A DNA stretch of 64,000 nt from Byssovorax sp. (GCA_025362495.1 JANYGI010000124.1:1-64000), one strand, 5' to 3'. Shown: positions 50,443 through 59,936, numbered from the stretch's first letter. The notes: generated by a model not told the origin, from the letters alone. Numbers and translations are program-made.

Positions 50443-51138
50443 ATGAGGACCTCGCTTCCCGTTCTGTCGATCGTTGGAGCTGCAACGATGCTGGCCGGCA
50501 ACGCCGCGGCGCAGTCGGCCCCGGCGGCGCCTCCGCCGACCGTGATCGTCGTGCAGCAGCAGCCGGGCTACGGGCAGCAGCAGCCTCCTCCGGGCTACGG
50601 GCAGCCCCCGCCGGGCTACGCGCGGCAGCCCCCGCCCGGGTACGCGGCCGGGGCGCCGGTGCCGTACTACGCGCCCCCGGGCGCGTACGGCGCGGCGCCG
50701 ATGGGACCGCGCTACCTCGACTACGAAGAGGGCGACACCATCCCGCCGGGCTACCGACCCGGGACGCGCATCCGGAAGGGCCTCGTCATTGGCGGCTCGG
50801 TGATGCTCGGCGTCGGCTACCTGATCACGATCATCGCGGCCGGGATCGGGCAGCTCGTCAGCAACATCGACACCAACGGGAGCCGGGATTTCGGCCCGCT
50901 GCTCATCCCGGTGGTCGGCCCGTTCATCGGCATGGGCACCACGCACCCGTCGACGGGCGGCGTCTTCGGCCTGGCCTTCCTTGGCGTCGCGCAGACGGCC
51001 GGCCTCGGCATGCTCATCGGCGGGATCGCCGCGCCGAACAAGGTGCTGATCCGCAACGAGGCCGCCGGCGTGAAATTCACCGTTGCGCCGCAATTCGGGG
51101 CGAATTCGGCCGGGGTCGGCGTGGTCGGATCGTTCTAG
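50443..51138 (+). CDS. exported Gly/Pro/Tyr/Gln-rich protein
   Basis: The 231-residue protein has a signal peptide (to about residue 26, AAAQSA). A Pro/Gly/Tyr/Gln-rich segment of PPGYGQ-type repeats follows (residues 40-90), then two hydrophobic stretches (GLVIGGSVMLGVGYLITIIA, GLAFLGVAQTAGLGMLIGGI). A short beta-rich C-terminus ends the protein. This domain order is common in uncharacterised myxobacterial envelope proteins. The signal peptide coding region contains a near copy of the palindrome at 18094-18113. It is convergent with the TPR gene. Confidence 0.75.
   Translation: MRTSLPVLSIVGAATMLAGNAAAQSAPAAPPPTVIVVQQQPGYGQQQPPPGYGQPPPGYARQPPPGYAAGAPVPYYAPPGAYGAAPMGPRYLDYEEGDTIPPGYRPGTRIRKGLVIGGSVMLGVGYLITIIAAGIGQLVSNIDTNGSRDFGPLLIPVVGPFIGMGTTHPSTGGVFGLAFLGVAQTAGLGMLIGGIAAPNKVLIRNEAAGVKFTVAPQFGANSAGVGVVGSF
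50470..50489. repeat. near-palindrome matching 18094-18113
   Basis: ATCGTTGGAGCTGCAACGAT differs from the 20-base palindrome at 18094-18113 by one base. It lies within the signal-peptide codons of the envelope protein gene, where it encodes part of IVGAATM. Confidence 0.6.
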
Positions 51139-51139
51139 C

Positions 51140-51222
51140 GATCGCCGCGGGCGCGCACTGGAGGGGCGAGGCGGCGGGCAGCGAGTCCCGCCCCCTCGGG
51201 CCTCCAGCGCGCGCGAGCGATC
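51140..51222. terminator. long hairpin between convergent genes
   Basis: The sequence just after the plus-strand stop (about 51140-51164, ending GCGCGCACTGGAGG) pairs with 51201-51222 (CCTCCAGCGCGCGC and beyond) with one mismatch and a small bulge. The 36-base loop can fold again. The right arm reaches the stop codon of the minus-strand TPR gene. It is a plausible shared 3' end, without a U-tract. Confidence 0.5.
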
Positions 51223-52741
51223 AGGCGGCGGGCACGGGCGGGGGAGCCTCGTCGATCGACTTCACGGCGCGCTTGGCGCGCTTGCGGACATCGACGTGGA
51301 GCGAGTCGTCGAAGTTGATCGCCGAGAACGCGGCGCGCGCTTCGACGCGCTTGTCGAGGCCCGAGTAGGCCTCGGCCTCGTTCCAGCGGAGCTGCCAGTT
51401 GCGCTTGCCCATGGTGGTGATCTTCGCCGCGTCGGCGAGGATCTCCGCGTATTGCTGCTGCTTGCCGAGCTCGCTCCAGTACTCGGCGCGGAGCTCGTCG
51501 TCGTCGGGCGTGAGGCTCACCGCGCGGGCGAAGAGCGCGAGCGCGTCGTCCATGCGGCCCATGGCGATGTAGGCGCGGCCGAGGGAGCGCCACACGCCGG
51601 AAACGTTCGGGTGCGCGTCGGCGAAGGCCTGCAGCGCGGGCGAGGCCTCGTGGATCTTCTTGATGTCGTTGGCGTCGGCGGGCCAGAAGCGGAACATCAG
51701 CGCCGCGAGATCGCCGGGATCGGCCTCGAGCGCGAGGTTGACGGCGGCGTGGCCTTCGTCGATTTGCCCCGCCGTGGAGAGGCATTTCGCGAGCTCGACG
51801 AGGGCGCCGGCCTTCGCGGAGGGCGTCGCGGCCGGGTTCGCCTCGACCTTGCTGAGGTACGCGTGGGCGGCGTCGAGCGCCTCGGCGTTGCGATCGAGCG
51901 CGCGCAGCGCCGTGACGCGGCCGAGCTCGGCGCGCTCGGGGCCGATCGCCCCGCCGTGAAGGGCGATCGCGCGCTCGGCGGCGGCGAGCGCGACCGCGTG
52001 GCGGAGCGCGCCCTCGTGGTAGGCGAGCTGCTCGAGCAGGTAGCTCACGTCGCGCTTCTCGGCGTCCCACTGGCCGACGAGGTACTCGACCACCGAGTCG
52101 GTGCGCACGTACGTGAGCGAGGCGGCGTCGCGCGGGTTCTCGTAGATCGACGTGAGCACGCCGAGCTGCACCATCGCGTCCATCGCGGCCTGCGAGTCGG
52201 GCTTGGCCTCGAGGGCGAGCACCATCTCGTTGAGCGCCTCGTCCTTCTCTTTCAGCGCGATGTACACCTGCCCGAGGGCGACGTGGTACTCGGCGTCGCC
52301 CTCGAACGTCTTGCGGATGGCCTTGAACTGCTTGAGTGAGCCCGCGAAATCATGGGTGTTGGCGAGGGCCGACGCGAGGTTGAGCTTCGCGACGTGGTCC
52401 TCGGCGTCCATGGTGATGATGCGCTTGAAGGCGACGATGGCCTTCGCGTAGTCGTTCTCGGCGATGGCCTGATTGGCCCTCTCCCACACCGGCGCTTTAT
52501 CGAGGAAGACCTCGAGCCCGCTGACGATGTTCGCGTTCTTCTTGCGCCAGGGGCCGCTCTTGCCAGGCTCGGAGTTGTTGAGGAAATCCTTGGCCCATGC
52601 GCGGGCCTTGTCGATCGACAGGCCCTTTTCGGCGAGGCCTTCGAACTCGGCTATCGGTATCGCGATGTTCGCCGGGAGGCCCTGACGTCGGGCCATCTTC
52701 TCGTCCAGCGTCATCAGCTTCCATCCGCCTTCGTCGCTCAT
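51221..52741 (-). CDS. TPR-repeat protein
   Basis: The 506-residue protein is made largely of tetratricopeptide-like helical repeats (YAKAIVAFKRIITMDAEDHV, AEYHVALGQVYIALKEKDEA, VWRSLGRAYIAMGRMDDALA, ALFARAVSLTPDDDELRAEY). It has no signal peptide or membrane helix, so it is a cytosolic scaffold. The gene lies 52 bases downstream of a receptor-type kinase gene on the same strand. A role as adaptor or substrate in that kinase's pathway is a reasonable inference. Confidence 0.88.
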   Translation of the reverse strand: MSDEGGWKLMTLDEKMARRQGLPANIAIPIAEFEGLAEKGLSIDKARAWAKDFLNNSEPGKSGPWRKKNANIVSGLEVFLDKAPVWERANQAIAENDYAKAIVAFKRIITMDAEDHVAKLNLASALANTHDFAGSLKQFKAIRKTFEGDAEYHVALGQVYIALKEKDEALNEMVLALEAKPDSQAAMDAMVQLGVLTSIYENPRDAASLTYVRTDSVVEYLVGQWDAEKRDVSYLLEQLAYHEGALRHAVALAAAERAIALHGGAIGPERAELGRVTALRALDRNAEALDAAHAYLSKVEANPAATPSAKAGALVELAKCLSTAGQIDEGHAAVNLALEADPGDLAALMFRFWPADANDIKKIHEASPALQAFADAHPNVSGVWRSLGRAYIAMGRMDDALALFARAVSLTPDDDELRAEYWSELGKQQQYAEILADAAKITTMGKRNWQLRWNEAEAYSGLDKRVEARAAFSAINFDDSLHVDVRKRAKRAVKSIDEAPPPVPAA

Positions 52742-52793
52742 GGAAAGAGACGGTAGCGGCCGGGGGCGCCCCAGATCAACCGGATGATCGCGC

Positions 52794-55325
52794 TCAGCCG
52801 AAGAAGAGCCAGATCAACAGGAACACCACGCAGAACGCCACGATCCCGAGGCCGGCGATGGCCAGCGGCGGCATGCCGAGGACGCCGGGCTTGAGCCTGG
52901 CGCGGAAGGCGCGATCGTCGAAGGGCGCCGCCTGCGGGCCGGGATCGGGCGGCAGGTTCGAGTACGAGACGGGGCCCGGGAGCAGCATCGCCGACTGTGG
53001 CGGGAGCTGGAGATGCGCTTGCGAGGGGCGCGGCGTCGCGCCCGCGGCGGCGCCGTCGTAGACCGGCGGGAGGTAGCTCGGGCGGCTCGCCGCAGGCGCG
53101 GGGACGCCGCTCGTCGAGGGCGAGGCGCGGAGCGCCGCGGCGATCGCGGACTCGGGCAGGGGACCCGTGCCGCCGGCGTCGCCCTGTCCGCGCGGGATCG
53201 TCCGCTCGACGGTGCGCGCCTGCTCGAGGCGCTGGGCCGCGGCGGCGAGGCCCGACGTGCCGAGGATGCGCACGGCGTCGGCGGCGATCAGCGCGGCGTC
53301 GGCCGCCATCCGGGCCATCGCGGCGCGGCGATCGGCGCGCATCGCCGCGGCGCGCGCCTCTTCGCTGCGGCGGACGGCCTCGATCGCGAGGCGATCGGCC
53401 TCGGCGATCAGCGCCTCTTCGGTGAGGGCGTGCGAGGGCATCTCGCTGCGATCGAGGACCTGGACGTCGTCGCTGATGCTGTGACGCGCGGTCGTCGGCG
53501 GGCGCGGCGCGGGATCGTTCGTGGGCAGGTACGACGGCCCGGGCGGGGGCGGACCGAACCCGGACGGCGCATACGACGGAGCCGGGCTGAACGACGGCGG
53601 AGGCGGCGCGTACGAGCCGCGGCCGACGTTCGGCGCGGGCGGCGGGAGCGGCTCGGGCAGCGTCGACGGTCGCTGGCGGGTCTCGGCGTCGGTCGGCGGC
53701 GGCAGCGCGCGCGGCAGCGGCAGCGGCGAGAGCTGCGGCACGTTCGGGCTCGGCGGGATCGTCCCGGGGCGCGTCGCTTCGCCGCGAGGCGCTGGGCGCT
53801 GCGGAGGCGGCGGGATGCGGCGGCTCGGCGCCGGGTGGCCCGTGCGCACCGGCGCGGTCGGCAGCTCCTCCGACGAGTCGTCGTTCTCGAGGTGCGCGCG
53901 CGGCAGATCGTCGCCGGTGCGCTTCACCGCCGTGATCCGCTGATCGCTGTCCTCGTCGACGATCAGCGGCGGCTCGATCAGCCCGCGCCCGCCGGTGGCG
54001 CGACGGGCGGCGGCGCGAGCGCCGGCGCGCATGGCCTCGATCGTCGCCGAGCCCTTCTGCACCAGGGTCGGGACCTCTTCGCTCTCGCCGTCGTCCTTCG
54101 CGACGATGCGCGGGGCGCCGCCGAGCTGGTTCTGCCGGGCGATCCGCCACTCGGCGTCGGTGACGTCGGTCTCGTCGCTGTCCTCGTCGTCGAGCGTGGG
54201 CGAGCGCTCCCGCGGCTTCGCTCTCGGCACCGGCGCGCCCGGGATGCGCGGGCGCCCGCCGTCGGGTCCGCGGCCCGCGGCGGCGTCGCTGTACGAGGGC
54301 ACGCGCGGCGGGAGCTGCCTCCCGATCTTCGGCTTGGGCGCGAGCTCACCGGCGATCGCGCGCTCGAACCAGCGCATCTGGCGCATGGCGTTGCGGCGCA
54401 CGAAGCGGCCGAGCGCCTCCTCGTTGCCTTCCATGTAGCCGTGCACGGAGAGCCAGTTTTCCAGGCGATCGGCGATGAGCGCGGCGCTCTGGAAGCGCGT
54501 CCCGGGATCCTTCTCGAGGCACTTGTTGACGATGGCGATGAGCTCGCGATCGATCTTCGGGCGGAGCTCGCGCAGATCGGCCGGGGGCTCGCGCGCGGTG
54601 ACCTGGACCATCTCGAAGTCGCTCTTGGCGAGCCACGGACGGCGGCCCGCGAAGAGCTCGAAGAGCATCACGCCGAGCGAGAATAGATCGGCGCGCGCGT
54701 CGATCTCGTCGGCGCGGGCCTGCTCGGGCGCCATGTACGTCGGCTCGCCCTTGGACATGCCGGTCAGCGTCTTGGTGAGGCGTTGCTTGGCTTTTGCTAG
54801 GCCGAAATCAGCGATTTTCACGTCGCCCGTGAAGCTGACGAGGACGTTGCCCGGCGTGAGATCGCGGTGGACGAGGTTGAGCAATTCGCCGTTGGGAGCG
54901 CGGAGCGCGTGGGCCGCCGCGAGCCCGCGGCAGAGGCGCGCCGCGACGTACACGACCATGCGCTCGGTGAAGACCTCGCCGGTGTCGAACACCGTCTTCA
55001 TGAGCCGCGCGAGCGACACGCCCTGCACCAGCTCGACCGCGAGATAGGAGCCGACGTTGTCGGTGCCCCAGCCCCGCACCTCGACGACGTTGGGGTGGGT
55101 GAGCGCCGAGGTCATCCACACCTCGTCCTGGAACTGCGCCTGGAAGCCGGGATCGTCGGCGACGTGTGGGTGGAGCCGCTTGACGGCGAGGAGCTGGCCC
55201 TGGAGATCAGGCCTCCGCGCGTCGGTCGCGCGACAGAGATCGATCCGCGCGGTGGCGCCCGCCGAGATCTCGGCGAGCACCTGGAACGAGATCGCCCCCG
55301 CCGCGGGATCGGGTAGGACCGGCAT
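52794..55325 (-). CDS. Hanks-type Ser/Thr protein kinase with C-terminal membrane anchor
   Basis: The 843-residue protein has an N-terminal kinase domain (about 10-290): a modified glycine loop (ISAGATARI), Lys in LLAVKRLHPHV, catalytic loop VHRDLTPGNVL, IADFGLAKAK and TYMAPEQAR. A long Pro/Arg/Ser/Asp-rich low-complexity region follows (about 330-800), and one C-terminal membrane helix (IAGLGIVAFCVVFLLIWLFF) ends the chain. It is a tail-anchored, cytoplasm-facing kinase with no extracellular sensor, so its input is probably intracellular. The glycine loop lacks the usual GxGxxG. It lies 14 bases after the preceding gene and 52 bases before the TPR gene. Confidence 0.9.
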   Translation of the reverse strand: MPVLPDPAAGAISFQVLAEISAGATARIDLCRATDARRPDLQGQLLAVKRLHPHVADDPGFQAQFQDEVWMTSALTHPNVVEVRGWGTDNVGSYLAVELVQGVSLARLMKTVFDTGEVFTERMVVYVAARLCRGLAAAHALRAPNGELLNLVHRDLTPGNVLVSFTGDVKIADFGLAKAKQRLTKTLTGMSKGEPTYMAPEQARADEIDARADLFSLGVMLFELFAGRRPWLAKSDFEMVQVTAREPPADLRELRPKIDRELIAIVNKCLEKDPGTRFQSAALIADRLENWLSVHGYMEGNEEALGRFVRRNAMRQMRWFERAIAGELAPKPKIGRQLPPRVPSYSDAAAGRGPDGGRPRIPGAPVPRAKPRERSPTLDDEDSDETDVTDAEWRIARQNQLGGAPRIVAKDDGESEEVPTLVQKGSATIEAMRAGARAAARRATGGRGLIEPPLIVDEDSDQRITAVKRTGDDLPRAHLENDDSSEELPTAPVRTGHPAPSRRIPPPPQRPAPRGEATRPGTIPPSPNVPQLSPLPLPRALPPPTDAETRQRPSTLPEPLPPPAPNVGRGSYAPPPPSFSPAPSYAPSGFGPPPPGPSYLPTNDPAPRPPTTARHSISDDVQVLDRSEMPSHALTEEALIAEADRLAIEAVRRSEEARAAAMRADRRAAMARMAADAALIAADAVRILGTSGLAAAAQRLEQARTVERTIPRGQGDAGGTGPLPESAIAAALRASPSTSGVPAPAASRPSYLPPVYDGAAAGATPRPSQAHLQLPPQSAMLLPGPVSYSNLPPDPGPQAAPFDDRAFRARLKPGVLGMPPLAIAGLGIVAFCVVFLLIWLFFG

Positions 55326-55339
55326 TCACACTCGATGGA

Positions 55340-56011
55340 TCAAGCGCCGCCGCGGGCAGCCGCGATCGCCGCCGGAACCCCGGTCAAGTCTGCCTTGAGG
55401 TGCACGTCGAGGTGATCGTCCTTGGTCTTGATCGCGCGGACCCCGACGACGGGCGTGAGCACCGAGAGCAGCTGCTTCAGCCTGGGGTTGTCGGCGATCT
55501 TCGGGATCTTCATCAGGTCGATCGTGATGCGATCGTCCTTGGCCTCGACCAGCGCGGCGGGGCGCTTGGGCATGAAGGCCGCGAGGTTGCCGGGCTTCGA
55601 CAGATCGAGCGCGCCCGACTTGATCAGGCCGGCGATCGGCGAGGCCACGTCGCTCAGCACGGTGAGGTGCAGGCCCTCGATCCGCAGGCCGATGCGCATC
55701 TCCTCGGTGCTCACGCGCAGCTCTTCGACGAAGATCGTCAGCACCGCGCGGAGCGGCGTGCCCATCGCGTCGACGGTGGCGCCGACGCGCACGCCCGGGG
55801 GCGCGGCCTCGATCACCACGTCTTTCGGGGCGTTCTTTCCCCCGCCGAGCTCGCGCGCGAGGTAGCGGATCGCGTCCATCGGGAGGCCCAGCCGCAGCCC
55901 GAGCGCACCGCGCAGGGCCCGGAAGATCTCCTCGGGGTGTTGCTTCAGGTACTCGGTCGCCTCGTGGAAGAGGATCTTGGGATCGGGCTTCGCCATCTGG
56001 GAGAGAACCAT
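55340..56011 (-). CDS. hypothetical protein in kinase operon
   Basis: The 223-residue protein is not recognised. It is cytosolic in appearance, with a helical N-terminus (FHEATEYLKQHPEEIFRAL) followed by a beta-rich lipid-binding-like part (LRAVLTIFVEELRVSTEEMR, DHLDVHLKADLTGVP). The start MVLSQ has GAGGA about eight bases upstream and is preferred to the internal MAKPDP, which has none. It sits between plsC and the kinase gene with short spacers. A connection with membrane lipid or with the kinase is possible. Confidence 0.75.
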   Translation of the reverse strand: MVLSQMAKPDPKILFHEATEYLKQHPEEIFRALRGALGLRLGLPMDAIRYLARELGGGKNAPKDVVIEAAPPGVRVGATVDAMGTPLRAVLTIFVEELRVSTEEMRIGLRIEGLHLTVLSDVASPIAGLIKSGALDLSKPGNLAAFMPKRPAALVEAKDDRITIDLMKIPKIADNPRLKQLLSVLTPVVGVRAIKTKDDHLDVHLKADLTGVPAAIAAARGGA

Positions 56012-56069
56012 CGCCCATCCTCGTTCGCGCTTGCAAGGGGCAACGCAGCGTCGGCCGCGTCAGCGGCGC

Positions 56070-56885
56070 TCAATCGTCCGCCGAGGCCCCCGAGGCGCGG
56101 CGCGCCGGGGTGGGGAGCGGGGGAATGTCGGCGGGAGCGGGCACGAAGCCCCCGACGGCGCGGTGGAGGTCGAGGACGGCGGCGTGCGTGCGCTCGCGCA
56201 GCTCGTTCACCCGCGCGGACTCGCGGCCCTCGGTCTTCGCGAAGAGGGGCTTGCCGATGCGGACGCGGACCCGCCGCATCTTGCCGTCGCCCGTGTCGAG
56301 CGCGCCCTTCTTCATGAGCTGGTGGGTGCCGTCGAGCGCCACAGGGATCACGGGGACCCCGGCGCGGATCGCGGCGTAGAAACCCCCATTTTTGAAGGGT
56401 CGAACGATGCCGTCCTCGCTCCGCGTGCCCTCCGGGAACACCAGGAGGGGCTTGCCGTCTTTGAGCACCGTTTCGAAGCGGCCGATGACCTGCGCGGCGG
56501 TGCGCGAGCCGGCCTGGCGGTCCACCGGGACGTGTCCGGCGAGGCGCAGGTGCCAGCCGAGGAAGGGGATCTTCATCAGCGAGCGCTTCGCGGCCCACTT
56601 GAAATCGCCGGGGAGCACGGCCCCGAGCACCAGGATGTCGAGGAGGCTCTGGTGGTTCGCGCAGTACACGAACGGCGACGACGGCACGTTCTCGATCCCG
56701 CTCACTTCGACGTCGATCCACAGCGCGCGCGCGCTGGTCTGGCACCAGCGGCGCATCGCCCACAGGCTCGCCGAGCGATCCCGGGTGAGGGGGCCGAGGG
56801 TCAGCGAGACGGTGCCGTACGCCATCGTGCGCGCGGCGAAAGGGACCCACTGGCGGGTCGCGCGCAGGGCGCTGCGGAGATCCAT
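56070..56885 (-). CDS. plsC: 1-acyl-sn-glycerol-3-phosphate acyltransferase
   Basis: The 271-residue protein is a PlsC-type acyltransferase. It carries the catalytic motif NHQSLLD (His 78, Asp 83) and the substrate-binding motif FPEGTRSEDG (near 150-158), with VPVIPVALDGTHQL as motif IV. An N-terminal hydrophobic segment would associate it with the inner membrane. It adds the second acyl chain to lysophosphatidic acid to make phosphatidic acid. The C-terminus carries a Pro/Ala-rich extension. It appears to be the first gene of the plsC-unknown-kinase-TPR unit. Confidence 0.92.
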   Translation of the reverse strand: MDLRSALRATRQWVPFAARTMAYGTVSLTLGPLTRDRSASLWAMRRWCQTSARALWIDVEVSGIENVPSSPFVYCANHQSLLDILVLGAVLPGDFKWAAKRSLMKIPFLGWHLRLAGHVPVDRQAGSRTAAQVIGRFETVLKDGKPLLVFPEGTRSEDGIVRPFKNGGFYAAIRAGVPVIPVALDGTHQLMKKGALDTGDGKMRRVRVRIGKPLFAKTEGRESARVNELRERTHAAVLDLHRAVGGFVPAPADIPPLPTPARRASGASADD

Positions 56886-57000
56886 GAGAGTGTCACGTTA
56901 TGGTCATCCCGCCGCCGGCACAACGCGAAGGTTTGTGCGCAGCGACGGCCCGGGCGGCCACGCAGAGCTCGCCCACGCTTCGCGCCGCTCGGCGGGGATT

Positions 57001-57975
57001 TCAGGGCTCGATCGGCGAGAGGATCCGGCCGAAGCCGACCGTCGCCGGGCGACCCGCACGCTCGAATTTCACGATGAAGAGCCCGGGATCGGGCGAGGCC
57101 TGGACGGTGCCCCGGCGCAGCGTGCCCACCCACTCGGCCCACACGGGCGCGCCGATCTTGGGGGTGAAGCGGGTGGGGATCGGCTGGAGATCGGCCTCGT
57201 CGGCGACGAGCGCGGCGCCCCCGAAGCCGAGGGCGAACCAGCGCTTCGTCTCGCCTTCGGAGGCGGGCGAGACGAGCAGCACGTGGAGCCACTCGTCGCC
57301 GCGGTGGAGCGCGGCGTAGTTGCCGGGCACGAGCCCCTCGACCTGCTTGACGAAGCGCGCGGGCGGGTGCTTGCCGGTGGCCGCGGTGGGCTTGCCGCCC
57401 TGCAAAAGCACCTCGCCCGAGCGGGTGTCGAGATCGGTGAAGCGGACGCCGATCTTGTCCTTGATCGGCCTGGTGATCACCGCGTGCTTGAGCACCCCGT
57501 TCCACTCGGTGAGCACCGCGTCGCCGGGCCTGATCTTCGCGTCGTCGGGGACCGGGATCACGTAGCTCCCGTTGACCTTGTACGACGGGCCTCCGCGGCC
57601 CTCGATGATCAGATCGTCGCCCTCGATCCCGACCACCGTCGCGGCGTAGAGCACGAGGGTGGAGCCGAGCTTGGCGCCGTCGAGCATCCCCGCGGAGAAG
57701 GTGAACACGCGCTTGCCGGCGTCGAGCGTGACGCGGCGAGGCGGGAGCTTGAGCGGGTTGGGATCCTGCACCGTGACCGCGGCGCCGGGCGCGGGCGCCG
57801 GTGGGATCGCCGCGCCTGCGGTGAGCGCGGCGGGCGCGGCCGCCGAGGGCCGCGGGGGCGATGCGGGCGCCGCCGAGGCGATCGATCCCGCGGGCGGCGT
57901 CGGGTCTCCGCAGGCCACGAGGCCGGCCGAGATCAACACGACGCCGGGGAGCCAGGCCTTCACGGCGCCGAGCAT
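57001..57975 (-). CDS. lipoprotein of unknown function
   Basis: The 324-residue protein has a lipoprotein signal (MLGAVKAWLPGVVLISAGLV, lipobox LVAC). An Ala/Pro-rich linker of about 50 residues follows, then a domain of repeated SH3-like or Tudor-like strands (LKLPPRRVTLDAGKRVFTFS, IKDKIGVRFTDLDTRSGEVL, GAPVWAEWVGTLRRGTVQAS). The last part resembles chromatin-type Tudor barrels in pattern only. The start is the ATG that provides the signal peptide; upstream open frame to 58071 overlaps the divergent thioesterase. Confidence 0.78.
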   Translation of the reverse strand: MLGAVKAWLPGVVLISAGLVACGDPTPPAGSIASAAPASPPRPSAAAPAALTAGAAIPPAPAPGAAVTVQDPNPLKLPPRRVTLDAGKRVFTFSAGMLDGAKLGSTLVLYAATVVGIEGDDLIIEGRGGPSYKVNGSYVIPVPDDAKIRPGDAVLTEWNGVLKHAVITRPIKDKIGVRFTDLDTRSGEVLLQGGKPTAATGKHPPARFVKQVEGLVPGNYAALHRGDEWLHVLLVSPASEGETKRWFALGFGGAALVADEADLQPIPTRFTPKIGAPVWAEWVGTLRRGTVQASPDPGLFIVKFERAGRPATVGFGRILSPIEP

Positions 57976-58069
57976 TGCGCGCGACGCCGTGGGGGGCGAG
58001 ACAAAAAGTGACCGCGTCGCGAAGGCGTCGCCGGCGCGGTTCGTCGCCCGGTCATAGTAGGCTGCCGCC

Positions 58070-58513
58070 ATGCCTCAGCCCTTCACCGAGGAGGAGCTCA
58101 AGTCGAATGATCCTCCCCGCTTCACCGAGACGCGGCGCGTCCGCTTCCAGGACGTCGACGCCGCGGGGATCATCTTCTATCCGCGCGTGCTCGAGTACTT
58201 CAGCGACGCGTACATGTCGTGGCTCCAGGAGGCGGGGATCGACATCCCGCGGACGCTCGAGCTCGGCGAGATCGGCTTTCCGCTGGTCCGCGCCGAGGCC
58301 GAGTACCTCCGCCCGCTGCGCTTCGGCGACGTGATCGCCGTGGAGATCGCCGCGGGCAAGGTCGGCGAGACCTCGTTCACGATCGGCTACCGGATCCGCA
58401 CGGGGACGGGGCGTCTGGCGTCGATCGGACAGACGGCGCACGTGTGCATCGATCGGGCGACGTTCCGCGCGTGCCCGATCCCGGACGAGCTGTTGAGCCT
58501 GCTCGTCGGCTGA
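58070..58513 (+). CDS. YbgC-type acyl-CoA thioesterase
   Basis: The 147-residue protein is a 4-hydroxybenzoyl-CoA thioesterase-type hot-dog protein. It has the family signature RVRFQDVDAAGIIFYPRVLE with catalytic Asp 30, and later YLRPLRFGDVIAVEI and GRLASIGQTAHVCID. It hydrolyses acyl-CoA thioesters. In menaquinone synthesis a hot-dog thioesterase releases 1,4-dihydroxy-2-naphthoate from its CoA ester. Because this gene lies ten bases from the convergent menE stop, it is a candidate for that step, though YbgC-type enzymes have other roles. Confidence 0.88.
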   Translation: MPQPFTEEELKSNDPPRFTETRRVRFQDVDAAGIIFYPRVLEYFSDAYMSWLQEAGIDIPRTLELGEIGFPLVRAEAEYLRPLRFGDVIAVEIAAGKVGETSFTIGYRIRTGTGRLASIGQTAHVCIDRATFRACPIPDELLSLLVG

Positions 58514-58523
58514 CGCGATCGGA

Positions 58524-59936
58524 TCAGCGCGCGGGCGGCAACGCGTGGAGGTCCGCGCCGTAGCGCTCCGTCGCGCCGACGCGGACGAGCTTGCCCGAGC
58601 CGGTGACGGCGAGCGCCGCAACGACGCCGAAGAGCCGCGGGCGCTTGTGCGGCGCGAGCTTCGTCGCGATCGCCGCGGCGAGCGCGGCCTCGTCGATCGC
58701 TGCTCCCGCCTCGATCACCGCGGCGACGATCTGCCCCCAGCGCGGGTCGGCGACGCCGAAGACGAGGGCGCGCCGCACGCCCGGCAGCGCCTCCAGGCAC
58801 TGCTCGATCTCCAGCGGGTAGACGTTCTCGCCGCCGGTGACGATGAGATCGGTGCGGCGCGCGTGGACGTGCAGCGTGCCGCCTTCGTCGAGCTCGCCGA
58901 GATCACCGGTGTCGAGCCAGCCGTCGGTGAACGACGAGGTGTCGGGCGCGCGGCCTTCCCCGCGAAAATAGCCGCTCATCAGCGTCGGTCCACGCAGGTG
59001 GATCCGGCCCGCGTCGTCGACGCGGAGATCGACGCCGGGCAGCGCGCGGCCGGATCCGCGCTCGGGTACGTACGGCGATCGCGGCGCCTGCGAGGCGGCC
59101 TGCGAGCACGCCTCGGTGAGCCCGTACGTCGTGAGCGCGGGGACGCCGCGGCGGCCGCACTCTTCGAGCAGCGACCACGGCGTCGCGGCGCCTCCGCTGA
59201 GCACCGCGCGCAGGCGAGCGAGCACGTTGCGCTCGTCGCGCTCCAGCAGCGCCTTCAGCATCGTCGGCACCACCGAGAGCAGCGTCGCGCGCTTCGTGAC
59301 GATCGAGGCCAGCACCGCGTCGGGGTCGAAGCGCGGCTCGAGGATCACGGCGCGCCGCGCGGCGAGGCAGCGCGTGAGGATCGAGAGCCCGCCGACGTGG
59401 CAGAGCGGCATGCAAAGGAGCCAGCGATCCCCGGGGATCCAGCCGAGGTTCTCGGTGCTCGCGGCGGCGCTGGCGAGGAAGGCGCGGCGCGTGAGGATCG
59501 CCCCCTTGGGGCGGCCGGTGGTGCCGGAGGTGTAGACGATCGCCAGCGGAGACGCGGGATCGATCGCCATCGGCGAGGGCGATGCGTCGCGAGGATCCTC
59601 GGCCGCGAGCGCGTCGAGATCGCCCCCGCGCAGCGTGAGAGCCGGCGCCGCATCGTCGACGATGAGCTGCACCTCGGCCGGGGTGAGCCGCGGGTGGATC
59701 GGCACCATCGCGGCGCCGATCGCCAGGAGCGCGTGGACGGCGATCACCGTCTCGACGCGGTTCTGCGCGAGGATCGCGACGCGCGAACCCGCGCGGATCC
59801 CGCGCGCAGTCAGGCCTGCCACGAAAGCGCGAACGCGGGCGTCGAGCTCGGCGAACGAGAGGACGACGTCGCCCGTGAAGAGCGCCGGGCTCGCTGCGGC
59901 CTCGCGCGCCGCGGCGCCGAGGCTCAGCGCGTCCAT
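58524..59936 (-). CDS. menE: o-succinylbenzoate-CoA ligase
   Basis: The 470-residue protein is an acyl-adenylate-forming ligase. It has the P-loop YTSGTTGRPKGAIL, TTYGLTEACSQ, GWLDTGDLGELDEGG and the hinge and C-terminal Lys in VTGSGKLVRVG. It activates o-succinylbenzoate with ATP and loads CoA, the step before ring closure in menaquinone synthesis. Assignment to MenE rather than another acyl-CoA ligase rests on its menA-menC-menD neighbours. Its ATG lies 12 bases before the menC stop, so the genes overlap by 13 bases. Confidence 0.92.
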   Translation of the reverse strand: MDALSLGAAAREAAASPALFTGDVVLSFAELDARVRAFVAGLTARGIRAGSRVAILAQNRVETVIAVHALLAIGAAMVPIHPRLTPAEVQLIVDDAAPALTLRGGDLDALAAEDPRDASPSPMAIDPASPLAIVYTSGTTGRPKGAILTRRAFLASAAASTENLGWIPGDRWLLCMPLCHVGGLSILTRCLAARRAVILEPRFDPDAVLASIVTKRATLLSVVPTMLKALLERDERNVLARLRAVLSGGAATPWSLLEECGRRGVPALTTYGLTEACSQAASQAPRSPYVPERGSGRALPGVDLRVDDAGRIHLRGPTLMSGYFRGEGRAPDTSSFTDGWLDTGDLGELDEGGTLHVHARRTDLIVTGGENVYPLEIEQCLEALPGVRRALVFGVADPRWGQIVAAVIEAGAAIDEAALAAAIATKLAPHKRPRLFGVVAALAVTGSGKLVRVGATERYGADLHALPPAR

